Source of the DNA: Sphingosinicella xenopeptidilytica
GTDB lineage: Bacteria > Pseudomonadota > Alphaproteobacteria > Sphingomonadales > Sphingomonadaceae
Assembly: GCF_042676985.1 (NCBI RefSeq)
Contig: NZ_JBHTIK010000005.1
Coordinates: 744,001 to 808,000 of the forward strand
Direction: 5' to 3'
DNA length: 64,000 nt
Numbering within the stretch: the stretch's first letter is position 1; every line of letters begins with the position of its first letter. Position numbers and translations under genes: made by a program. The notes below the pieces were generated by a model. It did no database searches. It worked only from the letters and a program-made list of their open reading frames with translations, and was not told the origin of the DNA. Of the stretch, positions 34,301 to 43,621 are shown one piece after another.

Positions 34301-35476
34301 ATGAGAAGCGCCTATGGCCTTGCCGCGCCAACCTGTGAAGCCGCTTTGACACTTGTCGGGCGCGGCACGCCGATGGGCGAGTTGATGCGGCGCTATTGGC
34401 ATCCCATCGGCCTCATCGGGGACGCGAACGAAACGCCTCGGCAGATTCGGGTGCTTGGCGAAGATCTCATCCTGTTTCGCGATCATGCCGGCCGGCCCGG
34501 GCTTCTGCACCCTCGCTGCGCGCACCGCGGTGCTTCGCTGCTCTATGGCAAGACCGAGGAGAAGGGCATACGTTGCTGCTATCACGGCTGGCTGTTCGAT
34601 GTGGACGGCAATTGCCTGGAGCAGCCGTGTGAGCCGAACCTGGGTGCGAAGACCTGCGCGCGCGTGCAGCAGCCCGCCTATCCGGTGGAAGAGCGCTACG
34701 GCCTGATTTTCGCTTATCTCGGGCCGCTCGATCGAAAGCCGCTTCTGCCGCGCTACAACGTATTGGAAGACCTTGAGCCCGGCGAGTTCGTGGAGGCTGA
34801 CGACAGCAGCATCGGCAGCGGCGGGCCGACGATTGTGCCGTGCAACTGGTTGCAGCATTTCGAGAACGTGATGGACCCGTTCCACGTGCCGATCCTGCAT
34901 GGTTCGTTCAGCGGTGTTCAGTTCAACGAGCGCATGGGTTTGATGCCCAAGGTCCGTTTCGAGGATACCATGCGCGGCATCCGCAGCCTTCAGGTGCGCG
35001 ATCTGGGGGAGGGGCGCGTGCATCGGCGTATCACTGAGGCCGTGCTTCCGGCTGTCCGCGCCGTTGCAAGCCCCCGCGCCACAGTGGACGGTCCGTGTTC
35101 ACTTCTCGGCTGGGTGCTTCCCATCGACGACACCAGCTTCCGCATCTATTCAGCCGGGCGCGTGACCAAGGCGAGCACATTGAAGACGATACGCTCGCAC
35201 TTCAACGGCAAGCTCTGGCAGGAACTTACAGACGCGGAGCACCGGGATTTTCCGGGCGACTACGAGGCGCAGGTGAGCCAGGGCGCCATCACGGCGCATT
35301 CGGAGGAGCATCTCGTGACGTCGGATCGCGGCATCGGTATGCTGCGGCGGCTTTATCGCGAGCAGATCAAGATCGTCGAAGCCGGGGGCAATCCGATGGG
35401 AACGGCCTTTGACCCTTCCGGAGAACTGGTGATGCTCGATGCGGGCACGGCCGTGGTCGAGGCGGTGGATGCCTGA
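34301..35476 (+). CDS. Rieske non-heme iron oxygenase, O-demethylase/hydroxylase-like
   Basis: 391-residue oxygenase component of a Rieske system (VanA/phthalate dioxygenase group). The [2Fe-2S] site is CAHRGASLL then CCYHGWLFD (about residues 73-95). The mononuclear iron site is NVMDPFHVPILH (about 187-198), giving two His and an Asp nearby. The ATG at 34301 has GGGAG about 10 bases upstream; an in-frame ATG at 34253 lies inside the operator and is rejected. No reductase gene is in the window, so it depends on one elsewhere. In a homoprotocatechuate cluster, demethylation of homovanillate or hydroxylation of 4-hydroxyphenylacetate are the best guesses. Confidence 0.85.
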   Translation: MRSAYGLAAPTCEAALTLVGRGTPMGELMRRYWHPIGLIGDANETPRQIRVLGEDLILFRDHAGRPGLLHPRCAHRGASLLYGKTEEKGIRCCYHGWLFDVDGNCLEQPCEPNLGAKTCARVQQPAYPVEERYGLIFAYLGPLDRKPLLPRYNVLEDLEPGEFVEADDSSIGSGGPTIVPCNWLQHFENVMDPFHVPILHGSFSGVQFNERMGLMPKVRFEDTMRGIRSLQVRDLGEGRVHRRITEAVLPAVRAVASPRATVDGPCSLLGWVLPIDDTSFRIYSAGRVTKASTLKTIRSHFNGKLWQELTDAEHRDFPGDYEAQVSQGAITAHSEEHLVTSDRGIGMLRRLYREQIKIVEAGGNPMGTAFDPSGELVMLDAGTAVVEAVDA

Positions 35477-35551
35477 ACCTGCCGTGTTTCATGGAATTTT
35501 GAAAGCGATCACCGGCCCTGCCGTGGCTGCGTGGGTTGCGGAGACGTGTTG

Positions 35552-36676
35552 ATGAGCGATTTTGGTTTCCCCTTGCCGCATGTGGTCTCGATTCCTCCTT
35601 ATCCGCCGGGGCGGCCTATCGATGCGGTCGCACGCGAATTCGGGCTCGATCCGGCGGCGGTCGTGAAGCTTGCTTCGAACGAGAACCCGCTGGGATGTTC
35701 GCCCAAGGCGGCCGAAGCCCTGCGCGTTGCCGTCGCCGAAACACATCTCTATCCTGATTTCGATTGCCATGCCCTGCGCCATGCCATTGCAGCGCATGTC
35801 GGCGTGGCTGCGGATCACGTCCTTCCCGGGGCGGGTTCGAGTGAGATCATCTTGCTGGCCGCGCGGGCATGGCTCGACGCGGCGCGCGCCGCAGTCATCC
35901 CGCAATATGCGTTCCAATCCTATGAAGGCGCGATCCGTTCCGTAGGTGCGGAGCCGATCGTCGTTCCTGTGCGCGACTGGAAGCCGGATCTCGACGCCAT
36001 GCTCGCGGCGGCGACCGACAAGCGGGTGCATCTTGTTTATCTCGCGACGCCGAACAACCCTACGGGTACGATCATTCCGAGGGACGAGCTCGAGCGCTTC
36101 GCCGAGGCATTGCCGGCGCATGTCCTGCTCGTGCTCGACGAAGCCTATCGCGAGTTCCTGCCCGATGACGAGCAGGTCGATATCGCGCGGCTGTTTGCCC
36201 GGCGACGGAACCTTCTCGTCATGCGGACCTTCTCGAAGGTTTATGGTCTTGCGGCGCTGCGGGTTGGCTACGGCATCGGTGATCCGGAACTGCTTGCGCT
36301 CCTACGCCGTCTCCAGCTTCCATTCTCGGTCAGCGCGCCCGCGCAGGCTGCCGCAGTCGCGGCCCTCGGCGACACCGCATTCGTGGACACTGCCCGCCGG
36401 GAAAACGAAACTGAACGTACCCGCATGGCGGCTGCGTTCGATGCGATGGGCATCGAGACCATTGCCTCTGCAGGCAATTTCGTTCTCGCGCGCACGGGCG
36501 ATGGGGCAGCAAACGCACGGGCGTTGATGCAGAAAGGCGTGATTGTGCGGCCGGTTGCGAACTATGGTTTGCCGGATTGGCTGCGGGTGAGCGTCGGCTT
36601 GCCGCATGAAAACGACCTGTTCTTCGAAAAGCTGCGCGAAGTCCGCAGCGAAATGCCGAAAGCGGCCGTCGCCTGA
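35552..36676 (+). CDS. HisC-like class I aminotransferase
   Basis: 374-residue PLP transaminase of the histidinol-phosphate/aromatic amino acid group. Family motifs: KLASNENPLG at about 42, YPDF, TPNNPTGTI (about 170), DEAYREF (about 203), catalytic Lys in RTFSKVYGLAALRVGYGIG (about 230-248). GGAG lies 8 bases upstream of ATG 35552. It sits between a Rieske oxygenase and a ThDP enzyme, not in a his operon. A role on tyrosine, phenylalanine or DOPA giving an arylpyruvate is more likely than histidine synthesis. Confidence 0.83.
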   Translation: MSDFGFPLPHVVSIPPYPPGRPIDAVAREFGLDPAAVVKLASNENPLGCSPKAAEALRVAVAETHLYPDFDCHALRHAIAAHVGVAADHVLPGAGSSEIILLAARAWLDAARAAVIPQYAFQSYEGAIRSVGAEPIVVPVRDWKPDLDAMLAAATDKRVHLVYLATPNNPTGTIIPRDELERFAEALPAHVLLVLDEAYREFLPDDEQVDIARLFARRRNLLVMRTFSKVYGLAALRVGYGIGDPELLALLRRLQLPFSVSAPAQAAAVAALGDTAFVDTARRENETERTRMAAAFDAMGIETIASAGNFVLARTGDGAANARALMQKGVIVRPVANYGLPDWLRVSVGLPHENDLFFEKLREVRSEMPKAAVA

Positions 36677-36706
36677 AGGCGCGAACGATAGATGTGGAGT
36701 GCAGTT

Positions 36707-38386
36707 GTGGGTGACAATTCTCTGAAGGAACGCACGGGCGGCGAAGCGCTGGTTGCGCAGCTTATCGAGGAAGGCGTCGTGGATGTGTTCGGCATTCCCG
36801 GCGTGCAGCTCGATTGGGCGGTCGAGGCGCTGCGTCAGGCTGCCGATCGCATCCGCTTCATCGTGCCGCGCCACGAGCAGGCCGCATCCTACATGGCGGA
36901 CGGCTATGCGCGAACCACGGGCCGGGAAGGTGTTTGCATGGTGGTTCCTGGGCCGGGCGTTCTGAATGCCCTTGCCGGGCTTTCCACGGCATACGCCTGC
37001 AATTCGCGGGTACTTTTTATCGCGGGGCAGATTCCTTCGAACACCATTGGGCAGGGGTTCGGGATGCTTCACGAGATTCCGGATCAGAGCGGCATCCTGA
37101 AATCGCTCACCAAGTGGCATGGCATCGCCCACCGCGTCGAGGATATCCCCAGCCTTGTCCACGAGGCTTTCGTGCAGATGCGGTCCGGGCGTCCGCGTCC
37201 GGTGGCGATCGAGTTGCCGCCCGATATCCTTCAGAACAAGGCGCCTGTTGCCGTCATCCCGCGCGCCGTGTCGGTGCCGACGTTACCGGACGAAGCGTCT
37301 GTCGCCGATGCGGCGAAGCTGCTTGCCGAAGCGCGCTTCCCGGTGATCTACGCGGGGGGCGGCGCAGCGGCCTCCGGTGCCGGCGAAGCGATCAGGGCGC
37401 TTGCCGAACGTATACAGGCGCCGGTGGTGATGACGGAAGGCGGCCGCGGGACGCTTTCGGACAGGCATCCGCTGGCGCTGGTTTCGCTGGGCGGCCGGGC
37501 GGTCCTTCCGCACGCCGACGTGGTGCTGGTCGCGGGCAGCCGCTTCGTGGATGCCGTTGCCCGCCCCACGCACGTCGCTGAAGGAACGAACTTCATCTAT
37601 CTGAATATCGAGCCGGAAGACATGGCAGGGCCACGCCAGATGGGCATACGCATCGCAGCTGATGTGAAGGCCGGTGTGGAAGCGATCCTTGCCGCTCTTC
37701 CGGCAGGCGAGGCGGCGGCACGCGGCGAGCAGGTCGCGGCGGTGAAAACATGGTGTGCCGAACAGATCGATGCGATCCAGCCGCAGAATGCCTTCATGCG
37801 GGCTTTGCGCACATCGATGGCGGACGACGATATTCTCGTCAGCGAACTCACCCAGCTCGGCTATTATTCGAATATTGCATTCCCGGTTTATGGACCCCGC
37901 CGCTTCGTGACGCCGGGCTATCAGGGAACGCTCGGCTATGGCTTCAACACCGCTCTCGGGGCGGCGCATGGCAATCCCGATCGCCGCGTCGTTTCGATCA
38001 ACGGCGACGGCGGCTTTGCATGGGGAATTCAGGAACTTTCCACGGTCGCGCGCGATCAGCTGAACCTCAGCATCGTCGTGTTCGTAGATGGCCGCTACGG
38101 CAATGTGCAGCGCATCCAGAAGCGGACGTTCGGCGTCGAGTTCGCAACGGAGCTTCGGAACCCGGAGTATCGGGGTCTCGCAGCCGCCTACGGCATTCTA
38201 TCCGCAGAGGTGGAGACGCCAGAAGCGCTTGAAGCGGAACTGGTCGCGGCGAAGGCGCGCGGTGGGCCTGCACTGATCGCGGTAAGGGTTGGCGAGATGC
38301 CGAGCCCGTGGGCGCTCATCCATCCGTTCGTGCCGCCCGTATCGCCGCCGCCGCCCAATCCGCTCGGCGCGCCAACAGCGGCCTGA
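36707..38386 (+). CDS. ThDP-dependent enzyme, probable aryl-2-oxoacid decarboxylase (acetolactate synthase fold)
   Basis: About 559 residues with three-domain acetolactate-synthase/decarboxylase fold: catalytic Glu in RHEQAASYMADGYAR (about 52-66), middle Rossmann domain (about 190-330), and ThDP motif beginning INGDGGFAWG near residue 432. The motif normally ends with Asn before Asp-Gly, but here reads VVFVDGRYGN, so the Mg-binding Asn is Val. The GTG at 36707 is chosen (GGAG 7 bases upstream); ATG 36692 would add 5 residues. With the aminotransferase before it, arylpyruvate to arylacetaldehyde is likely. Carboligase or other activity cannot be ruled out. Confidence 0.8.
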   Translation: MGDNSLKERTGGEALVAQLIEEGVVDVFGIPGVQLDWAVEALRQAADRIRFIVPRHEQAASYMADGYARTTGREGVCMVVPGPGVLNALAGLSTAYACNSRVLFIAGQIPSNTIGQGFGMLHEIPDQSGILKSLTKWHGIAHRVEDIPSLVHEAFVQMRSGRPRPVAIELPPDILQNKAPVAVIPRAVSVPTLPDEASVADAAKLLAEARFPVIYAGGGAAASGAGEAIRALAERIQAPVVMTEGGRGTLSDRHPLALVSLGGRAVLPHADVVLVAGSRFVDAVARPTHVAEGTNFIYLNIEPEDMAGPRQMGIRIAADVKAGVEAILAALPAGEAAARGEQVAAVKTWCAEQIDAIQPQNAFMRALRTSMADDDILVSELTQLGYYSNIAFPVYGPRRFVTPGYQGTLGYGFNTALGAAHGNPDRRVVSINGDGGFAWGIQELSTVARDQLNLSIVVFVDGRYGNVQRIQKRTFGVEFATELRNPEYRGLAAAYGILSAEVETPEALEAELVAAKARGGPALIAVRVGEMPSPWALIHPFVPPVSPPPPNPLGAPTAA

Positions 38387-38412
38387 TCCAGAAAATGAGG
38401 GAGGGGTTGAGG

Positions 38413-39771
38413 ATGGCGGACGACACGGGGGGAACAGCGGCGACCGGACAGCCGCTCAGCTATCGCTACGGTTGGTATACGACCGGTGTGCTGATGCTGG
38501 CCTATACGTTCTCGTTTCTGGACCGCCAGATTCTCAACCTGATGGTCGGACCGATCAAGGCGGATCTCGCCATCACCGACGTGCAGTTCGCGCTTTTGAC
38601 AGGCGGTGCGTTCGGCATCTTCTACACGATCATGGGGCTCCCCATCGGCTGGATGGCGGATCGCTATCCCCGCAAGTGGATCATCAGCACCGGCATTGCG
38701 CTCTGGAGCCTCATGACTGCGCTTTCAGGGCTGACGCGAACATTTCCGCAGCTCATGCTGGCACGGATCGGTGTGGGTGTGGGCGAGGCGACGCTCTCGC
38801 CTTCCGCTTATTCGATGTTGTCCGACCTGTTCGACAAAACGCGATTGCCGAAAGCGATGAGCGTTTACACTGTCGGCATTTATATCGGCGCTGGCCTTGC
38901 CATGATCATCGGCGGCACAGTGGTTGGCGCTATTGAAAAGACGCCGGACATCGTTGTGCCGCTGCTCGGCGAGATGCGGTCGTGGCATGTGGTGTTCATC
39001 GTCGTCGGGCTGCCGGGTCTGCTTGTGGCCCTCTGGGTGGCGACGCTGACCGAGCCGGTGCGCAGGGTGCGTCCGGCAGATGCAGCCGATGCTCAGGCGG
39101 CTGGCTTCTCTTTGCCGCGCATATGGAAATTCCTCGCGTCCTATCCCTTGATGTCCGTGTCGCTGTTCCTGGGATCGGCGATGTTTTCGGTGATGAGCTA
39201 CACGGACGCGTGGTTCCCCGAACTTTTCATCCGCACGTGGGGTTGGGGGCCGCAACAGACGGGCTTCGTGAATGGTGCCGCATCTCTGATCGCCGGACCC
39301 CTCGGTATGCTGGCAGCGGGTTGGTGGTCGAGCCGGATGATTCAGAACGGGCAGGGTGATGCTTGCCTGCGTCTGACTGCCTATGCCGCTGCGGGGATCG
39401 CACTGCCTGCTGTGCTGATGCCGCTTATGCCGAACGGCTATCTGATGGGCGTATTGTTGCTGCCGCTCAAGTTCTTTGGCGGCTTCACGCCCGTGCTGAT
39501 CCCGACAGCGATCCAGATGATAGCGCCCGCGGCGCTGAGGGCGCAGCTTGGGGCTGTCTTCATGTTCACGGTGGGCATCGTTGGCGTGTCGCTCGGCCCC
39601 ATTCTTCCGGCGCTGCTCAACGACTATGTTTTCCGGGATGAAAACGCGTTGCGCTATTCGCTCTCGGTCGCCTCGGGGATCATTGCTCCGATTGCGTTCG
39701 GGCTGTTGTTCATCGGTATGAAGCAGTTCCGGCGACGTCTCGCGGAGGTGGAAGGCGCGACCAGCGCATAG
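38413..39771 (+). CDS. MFS transporter (spinster/aromatic-acid type)
   Basis: 452-residue permease with about 12 helices. MFS motif A follows TM2 (GWMADRYPRKWII), and the N-terminus DRQILNLMVGPI is typical of the spinster-like group common in sphingomonad degradation clusters. ATG 38413 has GGGAGGGG upstream; an earlier in-frame start lies within the ThDP gene. It closes the Rieske/aminotransferase/ThDP operon and likely imports an amino acid derivative or aromatic acid. Confidence 0.86.
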   Translation: MADDTGGTAATGQPLSYRYGWYTTGVLMLAYTFSFLDRQILNLMVGPIKADLAITDVQFALLTGGAFGIFYTIMGLPIGWMADRYPRKWIISTGIALWSLMTALSGLTRTFPQLMLARIGVGVGEATLSPSAYSMLSDLFDKTRLPKAMSVYTVGIYIGAGLAMIIGGTVVGAIEKTPDIVVPLLGEMRSWHVVFIVVGLPGLLVALWVATLTEPVRRVRPADAADAQAAGFSLPRIWKFLASYPLMSVSLFLGSAMFSVMSYTDAWFPELFIRTWGWGPQQTGFVNGAASLIAGPLGMLAAGWWSSRMIQNGQGDACLRLTAYAAAGIALPAVLMPLMPNGYLMGVLLLPLKFFGGFTPVLIPTAIQMIAPAALRAQLGAVFMFTVGIVGVSLGPILPALLNDYVFRDENALRYSLSVASGIIAPIAFGLLFIGMKQFRRRLAEVEGATSA

Positions 39772-39859
39772 GTTCATCGATGATGCCATCGAGGTGTGGC
39801 ACGATTGCAATCCTCGACGTTTCTTTAAATCGGATCAATCACCCGCTTGCGACAAACAG

Positions 39860-39871
39860 ATAACATGTTAA
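39860..39871. promoter_or_regulatory. HpaR-type operator copy 2 (ATAACATGTTAA)
   Basis: Same 12-base palindrome as at 34248, in the 226-base gap upstream of the TonB receptor (ATG 39998). The rest of 39772-39997 shows no gene. Confidence 0.7.
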
Positions 39872-39997
39872 ATTGTTTTGGCGCGACGAGTCGCAGGAGC
39901 AAAAGTGCGCCGTCGCAGGGCAGAGAATGAGAACGCTGCATTCCATTCCGTTCGTTCCGACGAAGGAAGACGGCTGTTCAGGGAAGGGGAAATTAAA

Positions 39998-42229
39998 ATG
40001 AAAACGAGCCAATACGGCGTGAGGTCGGGAGTTGCTCTCCTGCTCGCCGGAACCATGTACGCATCTCCCGCGCTGGCTGAAGCCGAGACTGTATCGACGG
40101 ACGAGATCGTCGTGACGGCTCTGAAGCGCGGTGACGTGCAGCTTCAGGATGTGGCGAGCAGTATTGCCGTTGTCGGGCAGGAGACGCTGGAAAAGCGCGG
40201 TGTCGTGGAGTTCGCCGATTTCGCGCGCAACGTCGCGGGCCTCAACTTCATCGACAGCGGCGCAGGCGACAAGCGCTACATCGTTCGCGGTATCAATGCC
40301 GCGGGTGAAGCGCAGACGGCGCTCTACTACGACAATATTCCCATGACGGGCATCGGCGGCGCCGCCTCGTCGTTCGGCGGACGTCAGCCCGATCTCCAGC
40401 TCTATGACGTACAGCAGATCGAAGTTCTGCGCGGGCCGCAGGGCACGCTGTACGGATCGAATTCGCAGTCCGGCGTGATCCGCTTCGTGACCAACAAGGC
40501 GCGGACCGACCGCTTCGAAGGTTCGGCGCAGGCAGAAGTTTCCGCAACCAAGGATGGCGGAACCAACTACGGCATCCGCGGCATGGTGAACGTTCCGCTC
40601 GTGCAGGATGTTCTGGCGGTGCGTATCGTCGGCTACTCCGAAGACTATTCGGGCTGGGTGGACAACGTCTACCGCGACGAGAAGGACTTCAACGATACGA
40701 AGCGTTCCGGCATTCGCGCGAGCTTCACGCTGACTCCGGACGATCTCACCAGCATCGTCGGCCAGTTCTTCTACCAGGACATGGAAACGGGCGGTCGTGC
40801 CTATACGCGCCCCTATGCCACGACCATCGGTGACAATTTCTTCCCGGCGATCGGCCGTCGTGCGACGTCCCAGATCGGCCGCGAGGTTCATGACGACGAG
40901 ACGAAGATCTATGCGCTGACGGCTGATCGCGATCTCGACTGGTCAACGCTCACCGTATCGGGCTCTTATCTGGACCGTGATGTCATCGATTTTGTCGATA
41001 ACGGCCCGTCGTTCCGTTACTTCGAATATCTGCAGCGCATCGGCGAGTTTCCGCCGGTGACGGTGCCGATCGGCAGCCTTTCCTACTCGCCGCAGAGCAC
41101 GAAGATGTGGACGTTCGAAACGCGCCTCGCGACCAAGCTTGATGGCCCGCTCAACGGTGTTGCCGGCGTCTTCTATTCGGATCGTGAAAACAATTTCGAA
41201 ACGAATACGGTCGTCGTCGATCCGATTACCGGTAACGGAGATTTTTCGATCCCGCTCATCTCGCGCCGGAATTTCTCCGATACCACCAAGGATTTCGCGA
41301 TCTTCGGCGAATTCACGTTCGATATCACCGAAGCGCTTTCGTTCACCGGCGGTGCGCGCTGGTTCCGTACGAAGCGCGATCTTCTCGCCAACACGCTGGT
41401 GCCGTTCTTCGGTCTCGGCGCGCCGGGTACGACCTCGGCGAAGGCGAAGAATGAAGACGTGATCTTCAAGGCGCAGGTTTCCTATGAAGTCACGCCGGAT
41501 GCTCTGATCTACGCGCAGTACGCGGAAGGCTACCGCTCGGGCGGCACCAACGCATCTTCGTTCGCCGGCGTCCCTCCGCAGTATGATCCGGATACCACCT
41601 CCAACTACGAGATCGGTGCCAAGACCAGCTGGGCTGACGGTGCCGTTATCCTGAACGTTGCGGCCTACCGGATCGATCTCAAGGGTCTTCAGGTCGAGCA
41701 GCGTTTCGGGCCGGGCGGCGCCTTTGCCGGTGTGGGCAATATCTCGGGTACGGCTGCCCGCTCGAAGGGTATCGAGGCGGATCTGGTGGTCAAGCCTGCG
41801 CAGGGCCTGACGCTGCAGTTCGCCGGGAACTACACCGACGCCAAGCTGGCGAAGGACGTGCCGGATCTCGGAGCCGCCGCCGTCAAGGGCGCAGGGCTTT
41901 CCTATGTGCCCAAGGTGAATCTCAGCTTCACCGCCGATCAGGAGTTCGCGCTGACGGAGGCCGTCGAGGCCAGCGTCGGGTTCTCGGTAACGCATACCGG
42001 CAAGATCGATACGACCTATTACACGGCCTTCAACCAGCCGTCGCGGTCATACACGCTGGCCGATGTGCGTGCCCGGGTGAGCTGGGATCAGTTCAAGCTC
42101 GACCTCTATGTGAACAACCTGTTCGACAAGGCGGCGGAACTGACCGTGTTCAACACGATCAACGATCCGCATGTCGTGCTCACAAACCGTCCGCGTACGA
42201 TCGGTGCACGGCTCGGTATCAACTTCTGA
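39998..42229 (+). CDS. TonB-dependent outer-membrane receptor
   Basis: 743-residue receptor with signal peptide (to about PALAEA), TonB-box-like DEIVVTALKRG, plug motif VEVLRGPQGTLYG-like sequence (IEVLRGPQGTLYGSNSQSG about residue 145), and barrel ending RLGINF. Start ATG 39998 follows AGGGGAA. It has its own HpaR-type operator and terminator, so it would be induced together with the homoprotocatechuate genes. The following exported amidohydrolases suggest an amide- or peptide-linked aromatic ligand. Confidence 0.9.
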   Translation: MKTSQYGVRSGVALLLAGTMYASPALAEAETVSTDEIVVTALKRGDVQLQDVASSIAVVGQETLEKRGVVEFADFARNVAGLNFIDSGAGDKRYIVRGINAAGEAQTALYYDNIPMTGIGGAASSFGGRQPDLQLYDVQQIEVLRGPQGTLYGSNSQSGVIRFVTNKARTDRFEGSAQAEVSATKDGGTNYGIRGMVNVPLVQDVLAVRIVGYSEDYSGWVDNVYRDEKDFNDTKRSGIRASFTLTPDDLTSIVGQFFYQDMETGGRAYTRPYATTIGDNFFPAIGRRATSQIGREVHDDETKIYALTADRDLDWSTLTVSGSYLDRDVIDFVDNGPSFRYFEYLQRIGEFPPVTVPIGSLSYSPQSTKMWTFETRLATKLDGPLNGVAGVFYSDRENNFETNTVVVDPITGNGDFSIPLISRRNFSDTTKDFAIFGEFTFDITEALSFTGGARWFRTKRDLLANTLVPFFGLGAPGTTSAKAKNEDVIFKAQVSYEVTPDALIYAQYAEGYRSGGTNASSFAGVPPQYDPDTTSNYEIGAKTSWADGAVILNVAAYRIDLKGLQVEQRFGPGGAFAGVGNISGTAARSKGIEADLVVKPAQGLTLQFAGNYTDAKLAKDVPDLGAAAVKGAGLSYVPKVNLSFTADQEFALTEAVEASVGFSVTHTGKIDTTYYTAFNQPSRSYTLADVRARVSWDQFKLDLYVNNLFDKAAELTVFNTINDPHVVLTNRPRTIGARLGINF

Positions 42230-42236
42230 TGTCCAT

Positions 42237-42262
42237 GAAGGCCCGTCGTTCGGCGGGCCTTC
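42237..42262 (+). terminator. Terminator after the TonB receptor
   Basis: GAAGGCCCG (42237-42245) pairs with CGGGCCTTC (42254-42262) around an 8-base loop, 7 bases after the stop codon. The T-tract is poor (ATTT), so it may be leaky and let some transcription continue into the amidohydrolase genes 22 bases on. Confidence 0.7.
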
Positions 42263-42284
42263 ATTTCCCCACGTGGAGGTGAAT

Positions 42285-43592
42285 TTGCGCCCGGCGTTCC
42301 TTCTGGTTGCAGCCTCCACGCTGATCGCCTCCGCTCTTCCTGCTCTGGCTGCAGATCAGGATGCGGACCTTGCGGCGCGCGTTGCAGCCGTGGAGCCGGA
42401 TGTCGTCCAGTGGCGGCGCGATATCCATCAGCATCCTGAACTCGGAAATCGCGAAACGCGAACGTCGGCCCTTGTTGCGGCCCATTTGAAGCGCCTGAAG
42501 CTCGACGAGGTCAGAACCGGCATCGCGCACACGGGTGTTATCGGCATCCTTAAGGGCAAGCTGCCCGGCCCCGTCATCGCGCTACGTGCCGATATGGATG
42601 CCCTGCCGGTAACGGAGCGCACGGGGCTTCCCTTTGCTTCCACGGTAAAGGCGAAGCGCGGCGATGAAACCGTAGGCGTGATGCACGCGTGCGGTCACGA
42701 TGCCCACACGGCGATGATGATGGGCGTGGCCGAGGTTCTTTCGGGAATGCGCGATCGCATCGCGGGAACGGTCGTGTTCGTGTTCCAGCCTGCTGAAGAA
42801 GGCGCACCGCAGGGTGAGGAAGGCGGCGCCGCGCTCATCCTGAAAGAAGGTGCGCTTTCGGGCGCTTATGCGCCGGAAGCGATTTTCGGCCTTCATGTCT
42901 GGCCGGGCGAGGCCGGAACCATTTCGTATCGCGCACGCGGCAGCATGGCTAGCGCGGACAGGCTCGTCATCAAGGTAACGGGCAAGCAGACGCATGGCGC
43001 GCAGCCGTGGCACGGGATCGACCCGATCACCACCGCGGCTCAGATCGTGACCGGGCTCCAGATGATCCCGGCCCGGCAGGTGAACATCACGACCGCGCCC
43101 GCCGTTGTCACCATCGGCCGCATTCAGGGCGGGACAGCCAGCAACATCGTGCCGGAAACCGTCGACATGGAAGGCACGATCCGTACCTTTGATCCTGAGA
43201 TGCGCGAGGATATCATTGCCCGCGTGAAGCGGACCGCAACCGATATCGCCGCAGCGGCAGGCGCCAGGGCGGATGTTGAGATCCAGCCCTATGCGCCACC
43301 CGTTTACAACGATGTCGCGCTGGTGGAACGCATGGAGCCCACGCTCAGACGCGCGGCGGGAGACAAGCTCCGGTCCATGGGCCTCGTGATGGGTTCGGAG
43401 GATTTTGCCCACTACCAGGCGAAGATACCGGGATTGTTCTTCTTCCTTGGCGTCAATGCGCCCGGCGTATCGCTCGGCGCGACTGCCGATCTGCATTCGC
43501 CGGAGTTCATGTTGAACGAGGATGCCATGAAGAGCGGCGTTCAAACGATGTCGATGCTGGCGCTCGACTATCTGAAGCCGTCCGGTTCCTGA
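42285..43592 (+). CDS. Exported M20D amidohydrolase (hippurate hydrolase/ILR1-like)
   Basis: 435-residue metallohydrolase that removes the acyl group from an N-acyl amino acid or amino acid conjugate. Zinc/metal motifs are present: HACGHDAHTAMM (about 123-134), catalytic Glu in FQPAEEGAPQ (about 167), and GSEDFAHY near 375. The N-terminus is a signal peptide ending near ALAAD, so it acts in the periplasm. TTG 42285 is preferred: GGAGG is 6 bases upstream and the signal peptide starts there. Family members act on N-benzoyl and indole-acetyl amino acids, so an aromatic acyl-amino acid is plausible. It precedes a second exported hydrolase by an overlapping or 29-base gap. Confidence 0.86.
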   Translation: MRPAFLLVAASTLIASALPALAADQDADLAARVAAVEPDVVQWRRDIHQHPELGNRETRTSALVAAHLKRLKLDEVRTGIAHTGVIGILKGKLPGPVIALRADMDALPVTERTGLPFASTVKAKRGDETVGVMHACGHDAHTAMMMGVAEVLSGMRDRIAGTVVFVFQPAEEGAPQGEEGGAALILKEGALSGAYAPEAIFGLHVWPGEAGTISYRARGSMASADRLVIKVTGKQTHGAQPWHGIDPITTAAQIVTGLQMIPARQVNITTAPAVVTIGRIQGGTASNIVPETVDMEGTIRTFDPEMREDIIARVKRTATDIAAAAGARADVEIQPYAPPVYNDVALVERMEPTLRRAAGDKLRSMGLVMGSEDFAHYQAKIPGLFFFLGVNAPGVSLGATADLHSPEFMLNEDAMKSGVQTMSMLALDYLKPSGS

Positions 43593-43621
43593 TGGCCTGC
43601 CCGCGTTATGGAGATGCTGCG

